From: Clostridiaceae bacterium OM02-2AC
GTDB taxonomy: Bacteria > Bacillota_I > Bacilli_A > Erysipelotrichales > Erysipelotrichaceae
Direction: 5' to 3'
Assembly (NCBI GenBank): GCA_003481775.1
Contig: QULU01000030.1
Location: forward strand, 1-59,776
Length of the DNA: 59,776 nt
In this document: in pieces, positions 8,814-17,631 of the stretch
Numbering within the stretch: the stretch's first letter is position 1
How the letters are laid out: each line of letters opens with the position of its first letter
Translations under genes and position numbers: made by a program
Notes under the pieces: generated by a model
Told to the model about the DNA's origin: nothing
What the model saw: only the letters and a program-made list of their open reading frames with translations
Database searches by the model: none

Positions 8814-9071
8814 ATGAGAGATATCACGGAAACCATGTCTTTTAAATCGGATGATTTAAAAAGAGACAATATCAAGCATGTATTACGCTTAGTCAAAGAG
8901 GCATTGGACGAGAGAGGGTACAATTCGGTGAATCAGCTGGCAGGCTATCTGATTAGCAATGATCCGGCATATATTTCATCTCACAACAATGCACGTACGA
9001 TCATTCAGAGTGTAGAACGCTATGAGATCATAGAAGAGCTGGTAAGAGCTTACCTGGAAGAAGATAAGTAA
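8814..9071 (+). CDS. ireB: IreB family regulatory phosphoprotein
   Basis: An 85-aa protein of the UPF0297/IreB family (B. subtilis YrzL). In enterococci IreB is a small dimeric substrate of the PASTA Ser/Thr kinase IreK and negatively affects cephalosporin resistance. Visible: the N-terminal MRDITETMSF with threonines at 5 and 7, the region where the enterococcal protein is phosphorylated, and the conserved body ALDERGYNSVNQLAGYLIS and ITSHNNAR-like SHNNARTIIQ. AAGGAGGTAATACT sets the start. It overlaps ruvX by 1 nt, as in many Bacillota. The cognate PASTA kinase is not in this window; the two kinases at 32.8-34.7 kb are a different type. Confidence 0.93.
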   Translation: MRDITETMSFKSDDLKRDNIKHVLRLVKEALDERGYNSVNQLAGYLISNDPAYISSHNNARTIIQSVERYEIIEELVRAYLEEDK

Positions 9072-9484
9072 TGCGGATACTGGGTCTGGATCTTGGCAGT
9101 AAGACATTGGGTGTCAGTGTGAGCGATGCTTTGGGCATGATCGCACGTCCGGTGGAAACGATCCGCTTTGAGAGTGATGATTATGATGCCGCATTTGAGC
9201 AGGTACAAGCATACATAAAGGAGTTTCAGGTAAAAACCGCCGTTTTGGGTCTGCCAAAGCATATGAACGGGGATGTGGGCATACGGGGAGAGATTTCCCT
9301 CATGTTCAAGGAAAAGCTGGAAACACTTGGCCTTTCGGTTGTACTATGGGATGAGCGTCTGACAACGGTAGCGGCAGAGAAGATTCTGATCTCTGCGGAT
9401 GTATCGCGCAAGAAACGTAAAAAAATCATTGATCAGATGGCGGCAGTACAAATTCTGCAGAGCTATCTTGATAGTAAAAACTAG
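9071..9484 (+). CDS. ruvX: Holliday junction resolvase-like RuvX/YqgF
   Basis: A 137-aa RNase H-fold nuclease of the YqgF/RuvX family, implicated in processing the 16S rRNA 5' end and, by fold, in Holliday junction resolution. Motifs: MRILGLDLGSKTLGVSVSD (first acidic strand), GLPKHMNG, WDERLTT and the last helix aspartate in KKIIDQMAAVQIL. Length is typical (about 138 aa). Its start overlaps the ireB stop (TAATG), so the two are translationally coupled. A GC hairpin follows the stop codon. Confidence 0.93.
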   Translation: MRILGLDLGSKTLGVSVSDALGMIARPVETIRFESDDYDAAFEQVQAYIKEFQVKTAVLGLPKHMNGDVGIRGEISLMFKEKLETLGLSVVLWDERLTTVAAEKILISADVSRKKRKKIIDQMAAVQILQSYLDSKN

Positions 9485-9506
9485 GGGCTTGCAAGAGCCC
9501 CTTTAT
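9484..9506 (+). terminator. Hairpin after ruvX
   Basis: GGGGCT (9484-9489) and AGCCCC (9496-9501) with loop TGCAAG, then TTTATA. The T run is poor, so it may be an RNA stabiliser or a weak terminator before the DUF1292 gene. Confidence 0.45.
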
Positions 9507-9520
9507 AGGAGGAAAAAACG

Positions 9521-9781
9521 ATGTTAGATTCAAGCAGTCTGTATGTGACAGATGAAAACGGAAACGAAAAGCGAATGGAAATCCTGTTCACCTTTGAGGA
9601 TGATAACCATGGAAAGAAATACGTGGTATTCATGGATCCTGAGGAAGAGGAGGGGGAGGTGTTTGCTTCCGCCTACGATGATGAAGGAAATCTTATTCCG
9701 GTAGAAAGTGATGCGGAATGGCAGATGATTGAAGAAGTGATAGGAGCCTTCCAGGAAGATGAAGACGCAGTTGAAGAATAA
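9521..9781 (+). CDS. DUF1292 domain-containing protein (YrzB-like)
   Basis: A very acidic 86-aa protein matching the DUF1292 family of Bacillota. It has the typical strands of the family, with LFTFEDDNHGKKYVVFMDP and EEGEVFASAYDDEGNL, and a low-complexity acidic tail ending FQEDEDAVEE. Molecular function is unknown. It keeps the B. subtilis order yrrK-yrzB-yrrL and overlaps mltG by 23 nt. AGGAGGAAAAAACG fixes the start. Confidence 0.9.
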   Translation: MLDSSSLYVTDENGNEKRMEILFTFEDDNHGKKYVVFMDPEEEEGEVFASAYDDEGNLIPVESDAEWQMIEEVIGAFQEDEDAVEE

Positions 9782-10829
9782 GAAGGTGCTGATTGCCCTT
9801 ATCAGTGTATGCATTGTACTTGCGGCGGTGCTTTCGGTATTTGTATATTATAAAACCGGTCTTAAGGCGGTGGCATCACGTGAAGCCGTGACAGCCTTCA
9901 GTGTCCAGCCGGGAGAAACAAGCGAGGCAGTTTTGGACAAGCTGCAAAAGCAGGAGCTGATTCGCAATAAAACGGCTGCCAAGCTCTATATGAAATTCCA
10001 TGGGCTGAGTGATATCAAGGCCGGTAATTTCAAGCTGGATGCAGGGTGGGATACACCCAAAATTCTGGAAACGCTGAATGACAGCAAGCAGGCAAATGCG
10101 GATGATATCAAAATCACCTTTAAGGAAGGCATGTGGGCAAAGGATGTGGCTGCTCTGATTGAAAAGCAGACAGGTGTCAAGGCCAAGGAGCTGCTTACAC
10201 TGTGGAACGATGATGCCTATCTGAACACCCTGCTTAAAAAATATTCATTTTTAAGCAAGGATATTCTGAACGCGCAGTACAAGGTGAAGCTTGAGGGTTA
10301 TCTGTATCCGGAAACCTACAGCTTTCATAAGGATGCGACAGCCAAAGAGATTACGGAAACCTTCCTGAATCAGTTTCAGAGGGCGATTGCTCCATATGAG
10401 GCGGATATCAAAAAAAGCAGAATGAGCATGCAGGAGGTTATCACGTTTGCATCGATCGTACAATACGAGGCGAGCACAAAGGAAGATATGGAAATGATTG
10501 CCGGTGTCTTCCAGAACCGCCTGAAGCTGGGAATGTCTCTGGACAGCAGCGTTACGGTTTGCTACGCTCTGTATGATGATATGACATCCGGTGAGGACTG
10601 CGAGGTCAATACACACATTGCATCTCCATACAATACCTATAAGAATCCCGGGCTGCCTATCGGACCGATTCTGAATCCGGGAGCGACAGCGATTCAGGCA
10701 GTGCTCCATCCGAAAGCAAATGATTACCTGTATTTTGTAGCGGATATCTATGGTGATGGCAAGGTATATTATGCCAAGACGCTGGAAGAGCAGGAAGCGA
10801 ATATTGATAAGTATAATCTGCGTAAGTAG
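9759..10829 (+). CDS. mltG: Endolytic murein transglycosylase MltG
   Basis: MltG cleaves nascent glycan strands at the membrane and helps set their length. The 356-aa protein starts with a short cytosolic segment and one signal anchor (about residues 9-30, VLIALISVCIVLAAVLSVFVY), followed by a LysM-like part and the YceG domain. The catalytic region reads ASIVQYEA at 231-238 with the conserved glutamate E237, and later PGLPIGPILNPGATAI matches the family closely. The first acidic residue seen in many relatives (SIVE) is Q235 here, as in other Clostridia-like members. It is coupled to the DUF1292 gene and followed closely by udk. Confidence 0.93.
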   Translation: MKTQLKNKKVLIALISVCIVLAAVLSVFVYYKTGLKAVASREAVTAFSVQPGETSEAVLDKLQKQELIRNKTAAKLYMKFHGLSDIKAGNFKLDAGWDTPKILETLNDSKQANADDIKITFKEGMWAKDVAALIEKQTGVKAKELLTLWNDDAYLNTLLKKYSFLSKDILNAQYKVKLEGYLYPETYSFHKDATAKEITETFLNQFQRAIAPYEADIKKSRMSMQEVITFASIVQYEASTKEDMEMIAGVFQNRLKLGMSLDSSVTVCYALYDDMTSGEDCEVNTHIASPYNTYKNPGLPIGPILNPGATAIQAVLHPKANDYLYFVADIYGDGKVYYAKTLEEQEANIDKYNLRK

Positions 10830-10838
10830 GTGAAGGTC

Positions 10839-11471
10839 ATGAAGAAAACAATACTGATCGGCATTGCAGGGGGGAGCGCCTCTGGGAAGACCTCTATTTC
10901 TGCACAGCTGAAGGAGCATTACGAGGATACCAATTCTGTTGTGATTATCCGTCAGGATGATTATTACAAGGATCAAAGCGATAAGACGATGGAGGAACGT
11001 GTCAAGACGAATTATGACCATCCCTTCGCCTTTGATAATGAGCTGCTGGTGGCACAGCTGCAACGGCTGCTGAAGCGTCAGCCCATCTGCAAGCCGACCT
11101 ATGATTTTGTGCATCACACCAGAAGCGAGATAATCGAGGAAATCGAACCGAGTGATGTCGTTGTCATCGAGGGGCTGTTTGTTCTGGAGAATGAAGAGCT
11201 GCGCAATCTGTGCGATATTAAGATTTTTGTGGATACTGATGCGGATATCCGCTTTATCCGCAGATTGCTGCGGGATGTGAACGAGCGGGGAAGAACGCTG
11301 GAATCGGTGGTGGAGCAGTATACCTCCACTGTCCGTGATATGCACAATCTGTTTATCGAACCGAGTAAGCGCTACGCGGATGTCATCATCCCCGAGGGTG
11401 GCCACAACGTGGTTGCCATTGATCTGCTGATTACGAAAATCAGTAGTATTATTTCAGAAAACGTGATATAA
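10839..11471 (+). CDS. udk: Uridine kinase
   Basis: Udk phosphorylates uridine and cytidine to UMP and CMP in pyrimidine salvage. The 210-aa protein has the P-loop GIAGGSASGKTS near its N-terminus, the substrate region RQDDYYKDQSDK and NYDHPFAFDN, and the lid arginines in RFIRRLLRDVNERGRT. Length is typical. A GTG at 10830 is in frame, but AGGTGAAGGT before ATG 10839 supports the latter. The gap to mltG is under 10 nt, so the two are cotranscribed. Its stop codon lies within the -10 of the greA promoter. Confidence 0.95.
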   Translation: MKKTILIGIAGGSASGKTSISAQLKEHYEDTNSVVIIRQDDYYKDQSDKTMEERVKTNYDHPFAFDNELLVAQLQRLLKRQPICKPTYDFVHHTRSEIIEEIEPSDVVVIEGLFVLENEELRNLCDIKIFVDTDADIRFIRRLLRDVNERGRTLESVVEQYTSTVRDMHNLFIEPSKRYADVIIPEGGHNVVAIDLLITKISSIISENVI

Positions 11472-11472
11472 T
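11464..11472 (+). promoter_or_regulatory. Extended -10 promoter of greA
   Basis: TGATATAAT, a perfect extended -10 that contains the udk stop codon. It lies 25 nt before the greA start. No clear -35 is seen. Confidence 0.6.
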
Positions 11473-11496
11473 AGCGGACGAATAGGAGTTGAAACC

Positions 11497-11976
11497 ATGG
11501 CTGATGAGAAATTTTTAGTAACCAAGGAAGGCTTGGACGAGCTGCTCAAGGAGCAGGATAATCTGATTCATGTCGTACGTGATGAAGTCATTCGTGAGCT
11601 GCAGGAAGCCCGCGCACAGGGTGACCTTAGCGAGAACGCCGATTATGATGCTGCCCGTGACCGTCAGGCGCGTGTAGAAGCAAGAATTCGTGATCTGGAG
11701 GCTATGATTGCGAATGCAGAAATCATTTCCGAGGATAAGAAGGCAACAACCAAGAAAACCGTATCACTGGGTTCTACGGTTACCATTCTGGATATGTCCA
11801 CCAATGAAGAGGAAACCTACAATATCGTTGGTTCCATTGAGGCAGACCCGCTGAATGGAAAGCTTTCCAATATCACACCGCTGGCAACATCACTGATGGA
11901 TCACAAAATTGGTGATATCGTTGAGATTGAAACTGCGGAAGAGCCTTACCAGGTAAAAGTCATCGATTTGAAATAG
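11497..11976 (+). CDS. greA: Transcription elongation factor GreA
   Basis: GreA inserts its coiled coil into the secondary channel of RNA polymerase and rescues backtracked complexes by stimulating transcript cleavage. The 159-aa protein has the N-terminal coiled coil with the acidic tip in ARAQGDLSENADYDAARD and the C-terminal FKBP-like domain (GSTVTILDMS, NITPLATSLMDHKIGD). Length is standard. TAGGAGTTGAAACC precedes the ATG. It follows udk as in B. subtilis, with its own promoter and a strong terminator. Confidence 0.96.
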   Translation: MADEKFLVTKEGLDELLKEQDNLIHVVRDEVIRELQEARAQGDLSENADYDAARDRQARVEARIRDLEAMIANAEIISEDKKATTKKTVSLGSTVTILDMSTNEEETYNIVGSIEADPLNGKLSNITPLATSLMDHKIGDIVEIETAEEPYQVKVIDLK

Positions 11977-11982
11977 AGAAAG

Positions 11983-12011
11983 AGAACAGAAAAATATTCT
12001 GTTCTTTTTTT
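11983..12011 (+). terminator. Terminator of greA
   Basis: Nine-bp stem AGAACAGAA (11983-11991) with TTCTGTTCT (11997-12005), loop AAATA, then a run of seven T. Confidence 0.85.
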
Positions 12012-12061
12012 AGGAATTTTCGTATTGAATTTCGTATAGATAAATGGAGGTGTTTGTCTAT

Positions 12062-12526
12062 ATGAAAAAAATACTGAGTATCGTTTGTCTGCTTCTGCTG
12101 TTTTACGGCCGTTATGAGCTGGTGGATTTGGCAAGTCTAGAACGCAGGACGAAGCAGATCGAGGTAAAGGGGGAGGTAGAGCGGCCCGGTGTGTATACAG
12201 TAGATATTCATGCGGATACTGCAGAGATTCTGAAAAAAGCAGGCGGATTGAAGAAAGGGGCGGATATCTCCGCAATCAACCAGTCACAGGATTTGAGTGA
12301 CCATAGTGTACTGGTCATTGGGAAGCAGTCCGAGCAAAAGAAGATTTCCATTAACAGTGCCACGGAAAAGGAGCTGCAGACACTTACCGGTATCGGTCCC
12401 GCAATGGCACAGCGCATCGTTGCCTATCGCACACAGCAGCCCTTTCAAGCACTGGAGGATATCATGAAGGTGAAGGGGATCAAGGAGAAGCTGTTCGCAA
12501 AAATCAAGGGGCAGATTACATTATGA
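12062..12526 (+). CDS. comEA: Competence protein ComEA
   Basis: ComEA is a membrane-anchored DNA receptor for natural transformation. The 154-aa protein has an N-terminal membrane anchor (ILSIVCLLLLFYG), an SLBB-like segment (VKGEVERPGVYTVD), and a C-terminal helix-hairpin-helix pair (INSATEKELQTLTGIGPAMA and ALEDIMKVKGIKEKLFAKI) that binds DNA. ATG 12044 is in frame, but GGAGGTG lies just after it and serves ATG 12062. It overlaps comEC by 4 nt. Together they suggest competence potential, or retention of DNA uptake for other use; pilus genes are not in the window. Confidence 0.92.
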   Translation: MKKILSIVCLLLLFYGRYELVDLASLERRTKQIEVKGEVERPGVYTVDIHADTAEILKKAGGLKKGADISAINQSQDLSDHSVLVIGKQSEQKKISINSATEKELQTLTGIGPAMAQRIVAYRTQQPFQALEDIMKVKGIKEKLFAKIKGQITL

Positions 12527-14490
12527 AGCGCAGCTGGCTGCTGTGTGGATGGTGCTGTCTGCTTCTGCTGTGGGCACACTGGATTTCCTTCTGGTTCTCT
12601 CTTCTGCTGATGCTGGGACTGCTGTGGTATTATCACAGACATTACAACATACATCCCCTGTTTGTTTTGCTTCTGCTTCTGCTGCAGGTGCGAATGACAC
12701 TGCTTCTGCGTGAGCCAGAAACACCGGTGGATACGGTATTGCAGATAAGGGAAATCAAGGCGGGCTATGTAATCGCTCATACACAGGGACAGGATGTGTT
12801 GGTCTATGGGCTGAAGCAAGCAAATTTCAATGATATCATACAGGTCAAGGGAGCGTATACACCGGTTACAGCTCTGCATAATTTTCATCGCTTTTATTTT
12901 CCCGACTGGCTGAAGAAGCGTGGCATTCGCTATCAGATACAGGCGAAATCCTATCAACTCCTGCAGGAGGGAAGCGGTGTGCGTCATAATCTGTATGCGC
13001 ATGTGCAGGAAATCGGGGACAAGCAACAGCGTAGTTGGCTCAATATGATGCTCTATGGCATTCATGAGGAAGATGTTTCCTATTTCCTGACCTCCAGTGG
13101 TCTTCATGTCGCAACACTTGCGGCTTTTCTGCAAAAGCTTTTGCTTATGGTCTGTTCACAAACCAATGCTTCCGTCGTCACACTGCTGCTTTTGGGTCTG
13201 TGTGGACATGTCACGATATTCTCTTCCTCACTGATTCGCTTGCTGCTGTTTCGCCTGGTGAATCTATGCTGCCGCAGCTGGAATCCACAGGATCGGTTGG
13301 GAATCAGCATGGCAGCCGTTTTGCTGCTGTTCCCGTATATGGCATGGGAGCTGGCGTTTCTTCTGCCGCTGGGCTTTCGCATGCTCTCGCTTTTCAATGT
13401 CAGAAAACGAAGCAGGCGTCTTACCGGCTTGCTGCTACTCGTTCCTATGCAGTTTCTCTTTTTTCAATCCTGCAATCCTTTGCAGCTGCTGCTGTTTCCC
13501 GTTTTTCGCTATGCCTATGCCCTGGTGTATGCCGTATGTCTGCTAAGCCTGCCATGCTCCTTTGGTCCGCTATTTGCACGAATAATACAGCTTGCCGATA
13601 CGCTGGATGCGCTTCAGCAATGCGGAATGACCCTATACTATACCCCACAGCTATTCTGGCTCTTTTTATGGGGCAAAGGTGTTGTGTGCTATATCAGCTA
13701 TACACAGAAAAAGCCGCTGGCTGTGCTGTTCCTGCTGTTTCTGTATGCCCCCTTTTCCTCATGGCTTGATCCCTTTGGGGAGGTGCTGATGATCGATGTG
13801 GGACAGGGAGACTGCACGCTGATAACCCTGCCGTTTCATCAGGGAGCTTTCATGATTGATATCATGGGAAGCCGCTATCGCAACATTCCCAGGGAGGTGG
13901 TAGTCCCGATTGTTAAGGCGAAGGGCTATCAGAGGCTGGATGCTCTGATACTCACGCATGATGACTTCGATCACAGCGGTGGCAGGGACGAGCTGCTTAA
14001 GGAGCTGGAGGTAACGCGCATTATCGATCGTAAAAAAAAGGCAGAACCAATCGAAGGACTGCCGCTGACATTTTTACTTAGAGACTATGAGGGAAAGGAT
14101 ACCAACGATAACAGCATTATCACCTATATGCAGACGGATCAGTTGAAGGTGCTGTTTATGGGAGATGCCAGTGTTGAAGCGGAGGAGGCCCTTTTACAAC
14201 GCTATAAGCTTGCCGTCGATGTGCTGAAGGTCGCTCATCATGGCAGTGATACCTCCAGCTCGCTATCCTTTCTGCACGAACTGCAGCCTCAACTGGCACT
14301 GATATCTGCAGGAAGAAACAACCGCTATCATCATCCCAGCACCGCTGTCATGCAGCGTCTGAAGCAGGAGGACATCCATACGCTGGTAAGTGCACAGGAT
14401 GGAGCTGTATCCATTCGCTTCAGCCGCTATTTCAGTTATTATGTGAGCGCCGAGCGAACAGCCGGGATTCTGCACGTTTTTCAAAGGTGA
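12523..14490 (+). CDS. comEC: DNA internalization protein ComEC/Rec2
   Basis: ComEC forms the inner-membrane channel for single-stranded DNA during transformation. The 655-aa protein opens with membrane helices and a DUF4131-like part, followed by the Competence domain of many hydrophobic helices (about 165-420). A C-terminal metallo-beta-lactamase domain carries IDVGQGDCT, LTHDDFDHSGG (HxxxDH) and KVAHHGSDTSSS. Length is slightly short compared with B. subtilis (776 aa). Start codon overlaps comEA (ATGA), so translation is coupled. Composition is like the neighbours, with no sign of recent transfer. Confidence 0.93.
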   Translation: MKRSWLLCGWCCLLLLWAHWISFWFSLLLMLGLLWYYHRHYNIHPLFVLLLLLLQVRMTLLLREPETPVDTVLQIREIKAGYVIAHTQGQDVLVYGLKQANFNDIIQVKGAYTPVTALHNFHRFYFPDWLKKRGIRYQIQAKSYQLLQEGSGVRHNLYAHVQEIGDKQQRSWLNMMLYGIHEEDVSYFLTSSGLHVATLAAFLQKLLLMVCSQTNASVVTLLLLGLCGHVTIFSSSLIRLLLFRLVNLCCRSWNPQDRLGISMAAVLLLFPYMAWELAFLLPLGFRMLSLFNVRKRSRRLTGLLLLVPMQFLFFQSCNPLQLLLFPVFRYAYALVYAVCLLSLPCSFGPLFARIIQLADTLDALQQCGMTLYYTPQLFWLFLWGKGVVCYISYTQKKPLAVLFLLFLYAPFSSWLDPFGEVLMIDVGQGDCTLITLPFHQGAFMIDIMGSRYRNIPREVVVPIVKAKGYQRLDALILTHDDFDHSGGRDELLKELEVTRIIDRKKKAEPIEGLPLTFLLRDYEGKDTNDNSIITYMQTDQLKVLFMGDASVEAEEALLQRYKLAVDVLKVAHHGSDTSSSLSFLHELQPQLALISAGRNNRYHHPSTAVMQRLKQEDIHTLVSAQDGAVSIRFSRYFSYYVSAERTAGILHVFQR

Positions 14491-14538
14491 TAATTTCAGC
14501 AGGATAGGAAAAAACTTACATAAGGTGGAGGAATGCTG

Positions 14539-14562
14539 CTTCTGTATAAAATATACAGGAAG
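14539..14562 (+). repeat. Inverted repeat between comEC and holA
   Basis: CTTCTGTAT and ATACAGGAAG form an imperfect hairpin (one bulged G) with a 5-nt A-rich loop and no T run. A TATAAT at 14602-14607 lies downstream, about 19 nt before the holA start, without a recognisable -35. Confidence 0.35.
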
Positions 14563-14625
14563 ATATGAAGAAAAGTCGTGGTAATCTATGCGCGTTTCGT
14601 TTATAATATTCTCTAGGTGATGAGA

Positions 14626-15585
14626 ATGAATTATGTGCTATATGGAGAAGAACAATATCTGCTGCAGGAATCACTGACAAGGATCGTCAGAAATCATGTT
14701 CCGGATGCCAATGATCTGAATAAAATCGTTTACGATGCGGATACGACGGATATGGATGTGATTCTGGAGGATGCGATGACCATACCGTTTTTCTCAGACT
14801 GCAAAATCATTCTTGTCTATCATGCGAATTTTCTAAGCGCGGCGAATGAGCATGCAGTGGATACTGCAGCGCTGGAACGCTATCTGGATAAGCCGATGGA
14901 TTCTACGGTATTGGTGCTGATCGGGGATTTTGAAAAGCTGGATGCCAGAAAGAAAATCGTAAAAAAAATACAGAAGACCTGCAAGGTGCTGCAATACCGT
15001 AAGCTGGACGAGCAGGGGAAGCACAGCTATGTGCAGGAGCAGGTGAAAAAGCGCTCCCTTCAGATAGAGCCCTCTGCCATGCAGGCGCTGCTGCATCGTT
15101 TGCCGCTGGATATTCGTACCATACAGACCGAAATGGAAAAGCTGGAGCTGTATGGTGGGGTGATCAGCCGCGATGTGGTGGAAAAGCTGGTTACACGGCC
15201 CTTGGAGGAGGATGTCTTTCAGCTGGTCAATGCAGTTGTGGACCGCGACCTTCAAAAATCCTTCCATATGTGGCAGGATCTGTGTGTGTTGAACAAGGAT
15301 GCCATTTATCTGATTGCCCTGCTGGCCTCTCAGTTTCGTTTTTTATATGAGGTAAAGGCACTGACGCTGCATGGAAAAGGGAAGGATGCCATCAAGGATG
15401 AGCTGAAGGCACATCCCTATCGTGTACAGCTGGCAATGAAGACCGTACAGCGGCTGGGCATCGGCTATCTGATGCACATACTGGAACAGCTGGCAACACT
15501 GGATCAGAATCTAAAGGCCGGCCGGTTGGATAAAAAGCTGGGCTTTGAAATGTTTTTGCTGGGAATACAAGGAGTACGACAATGA
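14626..15585 (+). CDS. holA: DNA polymerase III subunit delta
   Basis: HolA opens the beta sliding clamp inside the clamp loader complex. The 319-aa protein has the delta family profile: MNYVLYGEEQYLLQESL at the start, the AAA+-like domain with FFSDCKIILVYHANFLS, a middle lid domain and the C-terminal collar with AHPYRVQLAMKTV and LDKKLGFEMFLL. It has no functional Walker A, as expected. ATG 14626 lies 5 nt after AGGTGA; ATG 14620 and GTG 14617 overlap that site and are less likely. Position after comEC matches B. subtilis (comEC-yqeN). It overlaps sdaA by 4 nt. Confidence 0.92.
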   Translation: MNYVLYGEEQYLLQESLTRIVRNHVPDANDLNKIVYDADTTDMDVILEDAMTIPFFSDCKIILVYHANFLSAANEHAVDTAALERYLDKPMDSTVLVLIGDFEKLDARKKIVKKIQKTCKVLQYRKLDEQGKHSYVQEQVKKRSLQIEPSAMQALLHRLPLDIRTIQTEMEKLELYGGVISRDVVEKLVTRPLEEDVFQLVNAVVDRDLQKSFHMWQDLCVLNKDAIYLIALLASQFRFLYEVKALTLHGKGKDAIKDELKAHPYRVQLAMKTVQRLGIGYLMHILEQLATLDQNLKAGRLDKKLGFEMFLLGIQGVRQ

Positions 15586-16784
15586 AATCACTAAAGGAAT
15601 TATACAGGATCGGTCCGGGACCGTCCTCATCACATACACTGGGGCCGCAGCGTGCTGCCAGTTTGTTTAAGGAGCGTTATCCCAACGCACATCATTTTGA
15701 GGTGGAGCTGTTCGGATCACTGGCGCTGACCGGAAAAGGACATTTGACAGATTACATCATCATAGAAACGATGAAGCCGAAGGAATGTGTGGTATTTTTT
15801 AAGAACCGCAAGGAGCTGAAGCATCCCAATACGATGCAGCTATCAGCCTTTGACGAAGCAGACTGTCTGCTTGGAGAATGGACGGTTTACTCGGTAGGAG
15901 GAGGTGCCATCCAGATTGAAGGGGAAGCGAGCAAGGAAGGTGCAGATGTCTATCCGCATCACCTGATGAAGGATATCGAAGCCTATTGTGAAGCGCATTC
16001 CATGACGCTGTGGGAGTATGTGAATCACTTCGATCCGCTGGATGATTACATGGATACCATCCTGCAGCAGATGATGGCGACGGTGGATGGCGGTCTTGCC
16101 AGAGAAGGTGTGCTGCCGGGTGATCTGAAGCTGAAGCGTATTGCAAAGGAGTTAAAGCAGAAAGCGGATGCGGCGAAAAGTGCCGCCGAGCAGGAAAAGC
16201 TGCTGCTGTGTGCCTATGCCTATAGTGCAAGTGAGGAAAATGCTTCCGGAAGTACGACGGTCACAGCTCCAACGCTGGGAAGCAGCGGTATTCTGCCGGC
16301 GCTGGTATGCTATTATCACCGCATACTGGGCGTATCCCGAGAGCAGCTTCGCAATGGCTTAAAGGTGGCCGGACTGTTTGGAAATCTGATTAAGGAAAAC
16401 GCTACCATATCCGGGGCTCAGGGCGGCTGTCAGGCGGAAATCGGTGCGGCGGTTGCGATGGGTGCCGCTATGGTCGCCTATCTTCGCGGACAGACGATGC
16501 GCCAGATCGAGTACGCAGCGGAAATCGGAATCGAACACCATCTGGGTCTTACCTGTGATCCGGTAGGCGGTTATGTGATGATTCCCTGTATCGAACGAAA
16601 TGCCGTCGGGGTGCTGCGGGCCATGGATGCCGCAGTATTAGCAGAGGGCATCAGCGATTTAAGAGAGCATAAGGTCAGCTTTGACATGGTGGTCAACACC
16701 ATGAACTATACCGGCAGGAAAATACCGATTGAGCTCAGGGAAACCTCTTTGGGTGGACTGGCAAGGGTTGTGCCGTTGAAATAA
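15582..16784 (+). CDS. sdaA: L-serine dehydratase, single-chain iron-sulfur type
   Basis: Converts L-serine to pyruvate and ammonia using a 4Fe-4S cluster as Lewis acid. The 400-aa chain joins the beta domain (GPGPSSSHTLGP near the N-terminus) to the alpha catalytic domain. Three cysteines, C283 (GGCQAEIG), C325 (LTCDPVGG) and C336 (PCIERN), are spaced 42 and 11 residues apart, as the cluster ligands are in characterised type II enzymes. Bacillus uses two separate chains (SdaAA/SdaAB), so the fusion is notable. Its ATG overlaps the holA stop. The enzyme fits an amino-acid-fermenting anaerobe; the cluster is oxygen sensitive. Confidence 0.93.
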   Translation: MKSLKELYRIGPGPSSSHTLGPQRAASLFKERYPNAHHFEVELFGSLALTGKGHLTDYIIIETMKPKECVVFFKNRKELKHPNTMQLSAFDEADCLLGEWTVYSVGGGAIQIEGEASKEGADVYPHHLMKDIEAYCEAHSMTLWEYVNHFDPLDDYMDTILQQMMATVDGGLAREGVLPGDLKLKRIAKELKQKADAAKSAAEQEKLLLCAYAYSASEENASGSTTVTAPTLGSSGILPALVCYYHRILGVSREQLRNGLKVAGLFGNLIKENATISGAQGGCQAEIGAAVAMGAAMVAYLRGQTMRQIEYAAEIGIEHHLGLTCDPVGGYVMIPCIERNAVGVLRAMDAAVLAEGISDLREHKVSFDMVVNTMNYTGRKIPIELRETSLGGLARVVPLK

Positions 16785-16802
16785 GAAAGAAGGATATGCG
16801 TT

Positions 16803-17303
16803 ATGAAGGGTCTGATTGTATATTCCTCGCTCAGCGGGAATACAAAGAAAATTGCAGAAGCGATTGCGGAGGTTGCTGAGGACAGTGAGCTGATTTCCGT
16901 TAAGGAATTTCAGCCATCCATGCTTGCTCATTTTGATCTGTTTTACATCGGATACTGGGTAGATAAAGGGGATTGTGATGCTGCCGCTTTACGTGTGCTT
17001 GATCTGCTGAAGGAGCAGCAAATTGTTTTGTTTGGAACGCTGGGGGCTGCGGAGCAAACGGATTATTATGATATGGTGAAGAAACGGGTGGAGGCACATG
17101 CCGCAAACAATCATATACTGGGGCATTTCCTGTGTCAGGGAGCTGTTGGTGAAGCAGTGATTGCGCGCTATCGAAGCATGCTTGCCGAGCATCCAGAGGA
17201 TGAGCATAGGAAGCAGCAGCTTGCCAATTATGAAAACGGGAAATCTCATCCGGACGAACAGGATCTTGCCAATGCCAGAGCCTTTGCGCAAACCATTGGC
17301 TGA
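16803..17303 (+). CDS. Flavodoxin family protein
   Basis: A 166-aa flavodoxin-fold protein. The FMN phosphate loop reads SSLSGNTKK at residues 8-16, and FYIGYWVDKGDCD and LFGTLGAAEQTDYY fit the two further FMN-contacting loops. It probably carries electrons between a reductase and an unknown acceptor in the cytoplasm. Some proteins of this type are annotated BilS, partners of the bilirubin reductase BilR; no BilR is present in the window, so I do not assign that role. It lies 18 nt after sdaA and overlaps the next gene by 32 nt. Confidence 0.82.
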   Translation: MKGLIVYSSLSGNTKKIAEAIAEVAEDSELISVKEFQPSMLAHFDLFYIGYWVDKGDCDAAALRVLDLLKEQQIVLFGTLGAAEQTDYYDMVKKRVEAHAANNHILGHFLCQGAVGEAVIARYRSMLAEHPEDEHRKQQLANYENGKSHPDEQDLANARAFAQTIG

Positions 17304-17571
17304 AATACCATACGCAAAGGGCTTCTATGTATACATTCTGCGCTGTCAGGATGATTCTCTCTATACCGGATGGACGACGGATCTTCGCCAGCGCTTCCAT
17401 CAGCATGCGATTGGGAAGGGCGGACGCTATACCCGTGCCCATCGCCCCCTTGAGCTTTACTACTATGAGAGCCATGCTGATAAGCGTGCAGCTATGCGTA
17501 GAGAATATCAGATCAAGCAGCTCAGCAGACCGGAAAAATTAAATTTGAAATATCGCAGTACGGATGTTTGA
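17272..17571 (+). CDS. GIY-YIG nuclease family protein (UPF0213)
   Basis: A 99-aa single-domain GIY-YIG protein like YazA/YhbQ. Motifs in order: FYVYILRC (first GIY strand), SLYTGWTTDLRQRFHQH (YTG plus the arginine helix), KGGRYTRAHRP, and the glutamate-bearing helix AAMRREYQIKQL, then KLNL. Members probably act on branched or damaged DNA, but the role is not established. In-frame ATGs reach back to 17161 inside the flavodoxin gene; 17272 gives the family length. The ribosome binding site is weak, so translation is likely coupled to the overlapping flavodoxin gene. Confidence 0.85.
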   Translation: MPEPLRKPLAEIPYAKGFYVYILRCQDDSLYTGWTTDLRQRFHQHAIGKGGRYTRAHRPLELYYYESHADKRAAMRREYQIKQLSRPEKLNLKYRSTDV

Positions 17572-17631
17572 TTGCATTCCTTGCTGCGTTTTTTCTGTTT
17601 GTGACTGGATGGATTGCTGCATTCAATCACA